A stretch of 64,000 nucleotides of DNA from Takifugu bimaculatus (taxonomy: Eukaryota; Chordata; Actinopteri; Tetraodontiformes; Tetraodontidae). Where the stretch lies: assembly GCA_004026145.2 (NCBI GenBank), contig CP034996.1:8865891-8929890 (forward strand), written 5' to 3'. Under the pieces are notes generated by a model, which saw only the letters and a program-made list of their open reading frames with translations, was not told the origin of the DNA and did not search any database. Both the position numbers and the translations under genes were made by a program. Below, piece by piece: positions 22,431 through 34,400 of the stretch. Position 1 is the stretch's first letter. The number at the start of each line of letters is the position of its first letter.

Positions 22431-24971
22431 AGCAGGGTACACCGTCACAGAACTGCCTCTACAACAGGAGAATGGTGTTTCCAGGTCTGAATGCGACTCC
22501 AGTAAAAGTTCATCTCTTCTCTTTCTTTTACCTGATTAGCTGTGAGTCCATCTTCCATTTTCCCTCCCTCTGTTGTTCTCTTTCACACCTCCGAGGATTG
22601 TGTGCTGAGAAGCAGCCTTTAGCTGGCAGTAGGGAACGAGAGGCGTGAAGTTAAACTCATACAGAAGGCAGGAGGTTACACTGTTCCTTCTCTATTGCAT
22701 GTTTCAAGTTGACTTTTGATTGTGGTTTCCACCACAGCCTTGGCTACGTAGAAACCTTGAGGTCCCACCATTGAGAACTGATTAATCATTGCCAAAAGAC
22801 AAAGTCCTGCCTCATCTTGTTGTACCTCCACACCAGCTGATGAGAGTTGATGAATCTGCTTTCATGTAGCCTGTGTCATAGCTTCAGGGTCCAGTGTGTG
22901 AGAAACACACAGTGGTGGGAATATAGTTTGCAAGAACTGTCCTCAACCTACAGTGGCCCCCAGGGAACAGAACGACTTCATCCATGAGCTTTTTCAGCAC
23001 AGGGGTGTTAGCAGTAACATTATTTTAAAATTAAAGAGTTTTTAATGTATCATCTATGTAATGTATGTACAGAAAACAATGACAAGATTTTGTATTCTGG
23101 CCTACTATGGAAACATGGGAGGTTCATTTCTGAACAGCATTAATTTCCCAGTAGGCCAGTCAGAACAAAGCTTTTAGATGTTCTTCTACATCTTCCCTTC
23201 ATTCCTCCACCATCTGCAAACTTGGAAGAAACTCCTGTAAGTTGTCTGGAGCAAAAAAAAACACGTCACTGTGGAAATTTATCAGGAATTATCCCACTGG
23301 AGGCTATTTTTTACTTTAATTATGACGCCTAATAAAGGAGTTCATTTGTCTTTTCACCAATCTCATTTTTAAAAAGCTGAACTTTGCCATCGAGACTTAA
23401 GTCTTTAAGCCCAAATTGCCCCGTGTTCCTTTCGGACAAGTGTTTGGGTTTTTCTGTAACAGGGCAACCAGCTGTTGCACAGATAAAACATCAGCTGGTT
23501 CTCTGTTTAAGGCTTTTATTCATAAAACTGTGAGTAAAGAGCCTTAGCATGAGCGGCCATCTGCCCCTGTGGAGGAATCCATTCAGTTTGAAATGAGGGC
23601 GCAAAAGGAGCAATCATTAGGAAACCATTTCATTTCAGACTGGGAATGGAGCATCCGAGAAAGGTCAGGTTTTATTAGAGGTGAAAACCTGTGTGCTATA
23701 TGACTAGTAGCAATCTATTCATGCAGATGTTAATCATACTGGCAGACAACAACTAACTGGAGTGATTGAGAATCTGAGTGAATACTATACCTTTCACAAT
23801 AAAGTGCACAGTAAACAGCACGGACGCACACAGGTCACAGCTTCTTTTAATTCCTTATTTTAAATTCAGAGAAGAGCACTTACATCAAATCATCGCTACA
23901 TGTCCACTATTAATATCACGAGATCTTGTAAAAGCACTCCTGACAACAGATGTAACGGGATGGAAAACTGAGGAGAGGGGGATGAAACCTGGCTGAGGAG
24001 CCGTAGCTCATCTATGAACAGAACACAGCAGAATATAATGACTTGGACACACGTCTGCCTAAACATTCCTTCAGCACAATTACAAGACCGATGGCTGCAG
24101 GAACAGGCAGCCAGTAAAAAACAGAGGAGCTAATTGGAGAAAAGCTACTACATCACACACACACACACACACACACATAAGCACAAAAACTAGCCTGTTA
24201 TGTACAGCTTAGGTCACAATAGAAGCTTTATCATCTATAGCAAAGCATATGGAAATGTCACCAAAGGTGAGAAAATTCAATCAACTGGTGATTTCAGACA
24301 GGATCTGTGACTATACTGACAGGTTTTTCAGATTATGTTAAGCCATTTTCATGTTCATGTAAGTTTACATGGCTAAAGAAACCCCAGAAAGGCAGGAAAG
24401 TCCAAAGAAACCAAAAAGTTCACCGTTGCGCACTGCAAAAAACAAAGCCGTTAGTTTAAAATGCTCTAGCTGCTTTGGCATTACCATTTAACTTAAAAGG
24501 AAAACGTGGATGAAATCTGACTAATATTTAAGGTTTTAGTCAATCTGCACTAGTTTAATTGCTTAGAAGTTAAAATAACCACTTTCATTTTTACAGTGTG
24601 TAGACCTTACAGAGATTCTCTCAAAGAGGAAGCTGAGCAGACAGGTGTGTCTGTACAGTTGTTTGATAACATCACTACAAATCCATATGTAGCTAAATAA
24701 ATAAATAATTTAACCAGGTCAATAAATGAACAGAAAAATAAAAGTGTGTCTGGATCAGCAGATGATGATGAGCTGAATGTCCCTCGAGAGGAGATTATTC
24801 ACATAAATAGGCAACAAGTAAAATCTAAATATCACTCATCTTTTGCTTGTGTTTACAGCTGCATGCATGTTTTCACCTTTTAGCATAAAGATGGAGCTGT
24901 TTGTGTCTTTTTTGCCTCTAATTTCTATATTTGACTACGGTCTGCGCCTGTTACAATATCCCTCAATCAGT
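22431..24971. other. Intergenic/3' UTR region downstream of nsg2
   Basis: On the minus strand this follows the nsg2 stop codon. AATAAA signals on that strand occur at 23676-23671 and 23520-23515, which would give a 3' UTR of about 1.3-1.5 kb; neither is confirmed. A (CA)n tract lies at 24154-24177. No other coding or mobile sequence is recognised. Confidence 0.35.
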
Positions 24972-25169
24972 TTAGTGGCTCTCGCCGCTCGGAGGCTTGG
25001 CATCGTGCTGCTGTCCCCCTGCCCCACCCGGCAGCCAGGGGGAAATGGAGTGAGAGGTGGTCTGCTTGGCCATGCTGTAGTGGCTGATCACAGTGTAGAA
25101 GCGGCCCCTGGAGTTGGCGTCCTGAGCCGCATAGTACGCCTCCAGAGAGGCCGGGATACACCGCTTGTG
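24972..25169 (-). CDS. nsg2: nsg2 last coding exon
   Basis: The exon starts after a pyrimidine-rich acceptor (CTTCCTCGCAG) and encodes 65 residues, then TAA at 24974-24972. It carries the lumenal/C-terminal conserved block: HKRCIPASLEAYY, SRGRFYTVISHYSMAKQ, SISPWLP. The tail after SPWL is divergent and Gly/Gln/Pro-rich, as is usual between species. The two cysteines of the family (one here, one in the exon before) are kept. Confidence 0.93.
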   Translation of the reverse strand, partial: HKRCIPASLEAYYAAQDANSRGRFYTVISHYSMAKQTTSHSISPWLPGGAGGQQHDAKPPSGESH

Positions 25170-28100
25170 CTGCGAGGAAGAGAAGGAAGAACAAGAATGA
25201 CAAACACCAGGAAGGCACATGCTTCCAAGCATGGATTCAAACCCTTAACCTAAGTAACAAAAGATGAGTGGATCTGGCTGCTGGGTCACCTACAGGCACC
25301 AGTTAGACCACTGTTTTACTAAAGATTCTGTATGAAAGAGGAGATCTAACATATTTAGTTTCTTTTTATTTATAGTATTTCATTTCTTTCTAATATTTAT
25401 TTTAGGTTTACAAGTTTAGATTTATATCAAAAGATACAATTAGTGAAGATTGAAAATTGCGAAACTTCAGTGGACATTTAACAAGAGCAAGGATTTAATC
25501 GCTGTAATGTCTTTTATTGCATCACAGAAAACCCAGTGGTGCTCAAACGCTGTAAGAGTCTGCATGTATTTGGACATGAGAGTGCAGCTGTGCTGGTAAT
25601 AACACCTCTGTCAGGTCCCTGCAGAGCATGTGGGATGGAAGCAGATTTTGCCCCACATATTATGACCCGATTTGTCCAGACTTCACACCGACTTCAAAGG
25701 TGACCTTTGACAAATTGAGAGGTTCGCAGTGGAATTACGAACACGCCAGGAAGGAGCGCCGCCTGAACCACAAGCCACTTTATTCTCTGACATCAGATGC
25801 AGAATAGGGATCAGGAGCAATTATTGTCAAATTGACAGGAAGTCTAATTAATCTAAAATCAACAGAGTTTAACAGTTATGAGGATGAAATTACACTTGAT
25901 TACATTCCTACCAACAAAATCACTGGTAGCGGTGGTTTATAATCGCTTGACTTTTCACCCTCTTTCTGTTACAGAAATTATAAACTGCAGAACTTTTTTT
26001 ACTTTAATGATGGAACACCCGCCACATCAAAGATGGCACTTCCTACAGATCAAAGCAAGGATACAGAGGACAAAGGGGTTACTTGGACACAGCTAATGCT
26101 CTGTGATCACACAGAATGTTGGGATGCTCCAAAGACACTTTAAAAGTCGGACTGACATCAGAGTGTTGGGTTCTGGGAGGTTGGTTACGGTTTTCTTGGA
26201 GCTTCTCCCCTGCAGCAGCTGGAGCCGCAGTAATCAGTAATCTAGTAATCTAGTACCCTATTTAAAGTCTGCACTCCTGTTTGCCAGTGTTGGAATGTTT
26301 TGTCCCTTACTCGAAACCCCGACTCTTTGTGCTTTTGCCTACTGTGATTTGGATTATCGTGGTGAGTTTCCCCCATGGACTGTTTGCTGGATTCTTCCGA
26401 GGTCTCGATGCCTCTTGTGGATCGTTCCTTTGCCTGTTGCCTCCAATAAAAGTTTTTCGGACACCACCCTCCACTATGTGCTGCCTGCTTTCGGGTCCTG
26501 GTACACAGAGCTTCTTTTACACCATGTGCATCTGATTTAACTAATTTTGTGTACGTATAGAATTTATCACCAACCAACAGGGATCAAGGGTATTTCATTA
26601 TATTTTACCTTTAATGAATGTGAACCTCAAAGTGATACCATTTCCAATTGTTCTGCCAAAAAGGCGAACCCTAACCCTAACCCTAAACGAATCCTAACAA
26701 GGTCAGTCTCACCTTGTAAATGAATCCGTTTGGGCAGGCATGGTCATAGGTGAAGGCTTTGTAAACCACCAGGAACACGATGCAGGCGAGGAAGGCCAGG
26801 GCCAGGATGATCAGAATGGTGACCTGGGGGACAACACAGATGGTCAGCCTGGGAGTGTCCGTAATAGACACTATGGTCGCATGCTGCTCGAAGGCAATCC
26901 TTAAAATGCCACAAGGTTTCTCTGCTGTTTAGGATGGAACCATTTTTCCACTTGGATAACATGTTTTTCAAACAAAAATGTAGCACAATTCTATGAATCT
27001 TTGATGTTTATTAGTAGAAAAAGGATTCAACAATGCTTAAAATACACCTGAATTCATAAAGATCTTTAGCCACTTCAAAGGTACTTTGTAACGCTGCAAA
27101 TCCGTGGAGGCTTGTGTTATGCCACCATGTTTAAATGACTTAAACATCCATCATGTGTCTGCAACATGAATATATTTATCAACCTTCGTGACAGGATCGT
27201 CAGTGTTGATTATTCTGATGAAACTTAATGACATATAACGTTTCTACTTGTTATACTTTCAGGGTCAGTTGAGAAATCAAGTTTCTCAACCTCCCGAATA
27301 TTCAGCTTGAATCAGGAAGCATCCAGCAGAGAGAAGATCTTTATGTTACCAATATAAATACAAAGGTGACATGTTTAAGAAGGAGCTCAGTGGTGTTCTT
27401 GTGCAAATTAATGCTGTCAGAAATTCCAAAGAAACCTTCAAGACATGACGGACTTAATAAGCAAATGTATCTTCAGTGTGTAAAAGTGATTAAAAGCAGC
27501 CAATGGCAGAGTGGATCTAAACTGGTGGAGGTTCATAAGGTTCAGAATAGAATGAACCTGATCCTGAACTTGATCCTAACCCTGACCCTAACCATAAACT
27601 TAACCCTAAACCTAGCCCTGACCATGAACCTGATCGTTATCCTAACCCTGACCCTGAACCTGATCCTACCCCTGACCCTAAAACTGATCCTAACCCTGAA
27701 CCTGAGTCTAACGTTGACCCTGACCCCGAACCTGATCCCAACCCTGATTCTAACCCTTACCCTGAACCTAACCCTTGTCATCAGAATCACAGAGCATTCT
27801 GGACCCTAACCCAAACCCAATAAAGTGAAACTTATAACCAAGTCTTGACCCTCAAGCATCCTAGAGGTCTCCTGTTTTATGTTTCAGTCTGAATAAACAC
27901 GAACAACCACTTGTTGCCATGTTGTGAAGGGCTTTATCCTTAGGCCTCTTTTTAAGTCCTATCATGTCTGCCACCCTTCCATCTGAGGTCTTTTGCTCCA
28001 TGTGGGGGGCACCATCACTTTCAATTCATCCTTTCCATGCACCACATGTAACTCTTGAGCACAGCGGGAATGAGGCCAGGAGTCCTGCCACAGAGTAAAC

Positions 28101-28369
28101 AGTCATTTGGCTCACATGTCCCCGTCCAGCTCTGCGCCGCTGACAGAGACTAGGGATCAAGCCGACATTTGTGTGACACATGGAGCAGTAAATGAAGCGG
28201 AGCTCTAAAGAGAAAAGCTTCACCCACCCACAGTTTTTTTGAAAAAGTTCAGACAGCTCAGTCGGAACTTTCTGAAAAGTTCACAATCTGCAGCAAAAGA
28301 TGAAGGGGTCATCACACAGACAAAGGTGCAGCAACTGATTCTCCAACACACATACACACACGCGCACAC

Positions 28370-28405
<36 letters not shown>

Positions 28406-31400
28406 GGCATCATCCTGATCCAGATGAGCAGGCAGAAGCTCATCAGCTATGTGTCCCTAACAGCTATCGGTTGTACCATCAAGCAGAGCAACAATTACGG
28501 TACATAAACTTCAGTCAGGTCAGGTCAGTCAGGAAACATGTCATTTCTGTTGATGGAGGGTTAAAAAAAAGTGTGTAGAAAACAAGCACCCTCCTCTTAG
28601 CGCACATTAAAGTTGAACTGACAAGCACAAGTTTCGGAGCATAAGAGACACATGAGGTCTATTTTAACCTGGTTCATGTGTTTGAATTGAAATATGAGAG
28701 AGTAAATCCAGCCAACAACTGAGTTGACTCCTAAAGAAATTGTTCTGCTCAAGGGTTCTGCCTGTTCAACCTCAGTGAGTGGTTGGCCGTGATAGAGAAA
28801 GACAATCAAATCAGACTGTAAAAGCTGCAATTGGCTGCAGTTGTCCAGTCATGGCTCCATCCTTCTGCCTCCACCTGCCTAAAGCAGGCGTTGTTTCATT
28901 TCATTTTCCGTCCCATCTCAGGACCTACAGCATAGGTGTCAGACTCTGGTCCGTGGGCCAAATTTGGCCTACAGTGTAATTATATTTGGCCTGTGAAGCC
29001 ATACCAAATGACTATTAGAGCTGGCCTCCAGGTATTATTGCATAATGTGCTGCTAATACTTAAAATCCCAGAATGCTCTACTGGTGTTTTTGTGCAAAAA
29101 TCCACACTCCATATTAGTTGGTGGCAGAAATGCACCAAATTGTTTTGCTAAACACCAAGAAAACCCACAAAGAAATAATAACAGTGACCTCATAGGCTAA
29201 TGCTAATACCAGCACTGCACTCCCCTGGAAAAGTGGGAGGTAGAATATCTGTTTACATATGTAAAAGACAGACCTGTCTGTCTTGTATGTGGAGCCAATG
29301 TGGAGAACAAGGAGTACAGTACATCAGATGACATTATGACACGCAACAACAAAACAAGCACAAGGACCTGGACATGACTCAAAGGCGCCAGAAAGAGATG
29401 AAAAAACATTGCAGTTATTATTAGCCTGTGGAAAAAGATTACTGTTGAAATTTAATTCAGAAGGCTGCAAATAAAGAGTCATCCAATGTTTATCTAAGAA
29501 ACTAATGCCAGTGATGTGTTTTTAATTTGAATTTCAATTTTGCACGTGTGCAATGTTAAGTTATATATTGTATAGTGTTAAGCTTTGCTTGTTTGAAGTT
29601 CATTTGTTAAGTGAAACCAGTTTGGGTCCATATCAAAAGGTTGATCGTTATATCTGAGGCAAGATTTTTTCCAATAAATATCAATGTTGGCCCAACTTTG
29701 TCCCAGTTTTGAATTTTGGCCCAGTGAGTATTTAGGTTTGACACCTCTGAGCCTTTCCTGTGGTTCGCTCTGAAACACATGCTGGCTTCTGCTCAGGTGA
29801 TGGCTCGTGTCCCGCCAAGCTCAACCACTCACCACATGACTGAGCAATCCAGTTTGGGACCAAACAGCTCAAATGTAAATTAAATATCCTCTTAAAGCAC
29901 GTCTGTAATTCCCACATTACTGAGGTGGGTGTTAGCAGGGCTTTGGAAGCCCAGCTGATAACTAAAAGGTCACAGGTTTGATTCTGTTGTGTCCTTGAGC
30001 CAATTGCAGGAGCCTCAACCTGCACAGCTGAATATGAATGTGCAGGTTGGGGAGATTTTACAAAGTGGAACAAATGGAAACTACAGAGTTCCTCAGCACC
30101 GAACAGGGGGACACATGCAAACACTGAAAACAAGCTGCTTCGGCCAAGCTCAGCGAGCTTTTAAACCTGTGTTTGTAGAAATCTGTGCAGTTATTGAAGC
30201 ACTAAAGCCTTGATAATAACCCAAGTGCAGGGGGGAGAAATGCAGCACGGCACCCTGTTATCCACTCTAATTATGACAGTGTGTGAGTGAAGCCCTGTCT
30301 CCATGGAGACCAATCAAAGGTTTGCTGACACATAATTTAGAGGTGCTTCCCAGAGAGAATGTTTTCTGTCCACTGTACAAAGCAACAGTAGACAAAAAGC
30401 TGCTTTCCTGCCGAGAACAACACACACACACAAAAAAGTTGTCTTGTTATTTAAAATGGTTAAAATGATTCATTTAATGCAAATTTTGTGCACTTTGGCA
30501 ATGACATCATGTCTGGCACACTCTATGTGTACCTTTTTTAAATGCCTGAATTTAATTTCTTTTTTGGATTTTATCCTTTGTGTGTATTTAGAAACTTAAC
30601 AAATGCTAAGTGAATAAATTGGGAGTGAACAAGGATCTGAACAGCATGCAGTGTGGTCATGACGACGTTCTTGCCCCTCTGACCTGTTTGCAGCAGATAA
30701 CAGACGTTTATTGAAATTTTTGCAGCGACAACAGAATAAATTAAATGAAAGATGAAGAAAGAGGAAAAAAATATTCTTTTTTTCTACCTGAATGAGTTGA
30801 TTTTAACCGCTGTTGGAACAGGATATGACTCAGTGGGGAGAGGCGAGCGTGACTGTTTTCCTTGTGTTTTAAAGGGAAACCAGATTATTGGGAAAGGCTG
30901 CACTTCCTACTGCCCTGCGGGACGCTAACTTTGCTGGTTTTATTCCATTAAAAAAACGTTTGGATTTGTTAATGTCAAATCACAAAAACATTGTCAGAGG
31001 AAGCGATTTACCAGCATCTGGACTCAATGATGAAGCTAAAGAAAACACTGGATGGTGAAAAGCAGAGGGTCATATTCACAGAGAGCATCATGGGAGTTGA
31101 CTTTATTAGGCTTAAGATGAAAAGATCAAAGCCAGGTTGTTTTTGATGGAGCATTTCCATGGTGAGAGGAGGAAATACATTACCATGCAATGAAAGTCTG
31201 TCCTTTCAATCTCTCATCTCTTCCAATTGATCAGATCTGCCCCAAACAATATTAAAATACTGAAATTTAATGCAAATGCTGTGGTAGCGACTGAAGTTTT
31301 GAGATCACTAAAACAGGCTAAAACCAGCTACTTGACACTTTCAGGCACCATTTCTGTGGTGATGTATAGCAGATGTGGTATAATTGTAAATAATTTCATC

Positions 31401-34400
31401 ATCTGCTATGTTAGCCCCTTTAGCATCAGTCAAATCAAATCAAATCAATCTTAATTTTTATAGCATCTTATACAATCAAAATTGTTTCAAGGCGCTTTCC
31501 AGAATCCCAGGGCCTAACTCCAGACAAGCAACAGTGGCAAGGAAAAACTCCCCTTTAACAGGAAGAAACCTTGAGAAGGACCAGGTTCATGCTAATGGCC
31601 AGCTGGGTAAAGAGGGGAGGGGAGAGGAGAGGAGAGGAGAGGAGAGGAGAGGAGAGGAGAGGAGAGGAGAGGAGAGGGAGAAGGAGAAGGAGAAGGAGAA
31701 GAAGGAGGGGGGTGGGGGGGTGGGGGGGGAGGAGAATTACAATAGTCCAGCCTGGAAGTAACAAAAGCATGAATTAACTTTTCAGCATCATGCCGCATCA
31801 GTAGCTTCCTAATCTTTGTGATGTTCCTCAGGTGAAAAAAGGCACTTCTAGAGACTAATTTAATGTGTGAGTTGAAGGAGAGATTTTGATCAAAAGTTAC
31901 TCCTAGATTCCTCACAGAGAGACTAGATGTTAATGAGATACCATCTAGAGTGATCATGTGATCTAATCTATCCCTGAGAGGTTCAGGACCAAACACCATG
32001 ACCTCAGTTTTTCCTGGGTTAAGGAGGAGGAAATTTGAAGACATCCAGGACTTTATGTCTTTAAGACAGGTCTGAAGCTAAACCAGTCTATTGCTGTCCC
32101 TTTAATCCCAATCACATGTTCCAGTCTATGTAACAGGATGCTGTGATCAACTGTATCAAAAGCAGCACTGAGATCCAGCAGAACCAGCATAGAGACCAGT
32201 CCATGATCTGAAGCTATGAGAAGATCATTCGTAACTTTAAGAAGTGCTGTTTCTGTGCTGTGATGAGCTCTAAAGCCTGACTGAAACATCTCAAACAGGC
32301 TGTTCCTCTGCAGGTGCTCCACTAACTGAGTCACCACCACCTTCTCAAGAACTTTAGAGATAAAAGGAAGGTTGGATATTGGCCTATAATTTGCTAAGAC
32401 ATCAGGATCCAGTGATGGTTTTTTAAGCAACGGCTTAATCACTGCCACCTTGTAGGACCGGGGTACGTAACCTGACACTAAAGAACCATTGATCAGGTCC
32501 AGGATAGAACTGCCTATCAATGATAAAACATCCTTCAACAGGTGTGTTGGGATGGGATCTAAAAGACACGTGGTGGTCTTGGATTTCTGAATTAGCGATG
32601 ACGCCTCAGAAAAATATATAGGGCTGAAGGAGTTTAAGGGCTCGTTGGAGAACCTGTATGTTCCCAGTCAGCACATTTGGTGATGGTCCAGATGTTGGGA
32701 TGGCCTGGTTAGCTTTTTCTCTGATAGCTAGAACTTTATCAGTGAAGAAGCTCATGAAGTCTTCACCACTAAGGGAAGAAGGGATACGTGGATCTAAAAC
32801 ACTGTGACTCTTGGTTAATTTGGCCACAGTGCTGAAAAGAAACCTGCGGTTGTTCTTATTTTCCTCAATTAAAGAAGAAAAGTAAGCTGTTCTAGCCTTG
32901 TGAAGGGCCTTTTTGCAAACTAATAGACAGTCTTTCCAGGCTACATGATAGCTGTCTATTTTACAAGAATGCCACTTCCTTTCCAGTCTTCGCACTTTCT
33001 GCTTGAGGGTCCTAATATGTGAATTATACCAGGGGGCACACCTCCTCTGATTTACTATTTTCTTTTTCAGGGGGGCAACAGAATCAAGCGTGATTCTCAG
33101 TGAGGTTGCTGCACCTTCAGCAATAGAGTCAACCTCAGCAGGGCTAAGATTATAATGATTTATCCCTGGGGAAACACACGGTGGTCCTGGGATTAGCACA
33201 GGGATCACTTCCTTGAACTTAGCTACAGCATTATCTGAAAGACATCTGCTATAGTAAGACTTTGTTCTGAGCATAGAAGAATCCTTAATCATAAATGTGA
33301 AAGTGATCAAAGAATGGTCTGACAGAAGTAGGTTCTGAGGGAACACTGACACCTGTTCTACCTCAACACCATAAGTCAGAACTAGATCTAGGGTGTGGTT
33401 GAAGTTATGAGTTGGTTGGTTTATCTGCTGGAGGAAACCAACTGACTCAAGTAATGAAATTAAGCCATTTCTAAAACTGTCATTTACAACGTCTACATGG
33501 ACATTAAAGTCTCCAATGATAATGACTTTGTCCGTTCTAAGGACCAAGTCAGATAAGAAATCAGAGAACTCAGACAGGAACTCTGAATATGGCCCAGCAC
33601 GGGGCCGATATACAACTACAAACAGAAGTGGCTTTTCTGCCTTCCAGTTCAGATGGGTGATGCCAAGAGTCAGGCTTTCAAATTAACTGGAGCCATATTT
33701 TGGTCTATGATTAATTAATAACTTGGAGTGATAGATTGCTGCCACTCCCCCTCCTCGACCAGTAACAGTGGAATATGATAATTAAGATGGGTAGGAGGAG
33801 TAGATTCATTTAAGCTAACATACTCCTCCTTCTGAAGCCAGGTCTCAGTAAGACAAAATAAATCAATGTGATGATCCGCTATCAGGTCATGTACTAACAA
33901 GGATTTACACAAAAGAGATCTAATATTTAACAGTCCACACTTAATTGTGATATTAGTTTCTCAAACCTGTGCTTTGGTATTAATTTTAATAAGATTATGG
34001 TGATTGACCGCTCCCCTGCTCTGTGCTTGGTGAACTTTTAACCGTGGAACAGAGACTACCACTACAGTGTTAAATATATTATTGTTGGTGGATGAGGGTT
34101 CTATGGAAGCAGCAGAGAGGTGTGTAAGACTACAACTCTGCATCCTGGTCTGGACGGTGAGGCCATGCTAACGCTAATAATTGGTGAAGCCCTGTATTTG
34201 TTTAATATAGGTTGTTTCTCACTGTTGTTATCGGGTGACTGGAATGTCCCAAGTGTTCAAATTTTAAGTCAAGTGAATACAACACACCAAGTGTTCAATA
34301 TTAAGTGAATACAACACCCCGTGCACAATGCAACCAACGAATAATTGAGAAGACAGGAAGTAATCAGTGGCTGTTTTAATAGAAGCTCACAATGCGGCAA

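Larger units (their letters stand above)
26824..28930 (-). other. nsg2 intron 3, first part
   Basis: This holds a degenerate telomere-like array (27545-27780) and a CA/CG microsatellite (28347-28405). I see no further exon. Confidence 0.6.
31428..34150 (-). mobile_element. L2/Maui LINE, sense to nsg2, internally deleted
   Basis: On the minus strand the element runs from its 5' UTR and start region (about 34150) to the typical terminus at 31428-31500 (CAAATCAAATCAAATC on plus). It is the only L2 copy here that retains the endonuclease domain. Two deletions are visible. One near 32080 joins GTAIDWF to a later segment and removes the RT catalytic region. One near 31735 joins SRLDYCN directly to the 3' UTR. 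A (GGAGA)n tract (31616-31676 on plus) lies in the 3' UTR. It lies in nsg2 intron 3. Confidence 0.88.

Noticed and set aside
26281..26540. Plus-strand ORFs of 81-84 codons
   Set aside because: They lie inside the solo LTR and its edge and match no protein.
27366..27809. Leu/Thr/Asn repeat protein and its Arg/Val antisense partner
   Set aside because: Both are translations of a degenerate telomere-like array; no domain and no conserved start.
31592..31777. Arg/Glu-rich ORF in the GGAGA tract
   Set aside because: This is an L2 3' UTR microsatellite, not coding.
32053..32090. Splicing as the cause of the L2 RT-core deletions
   Set aside because: The deleted ends do not have GT...AG borders; simple microhomology deletion explains them better.
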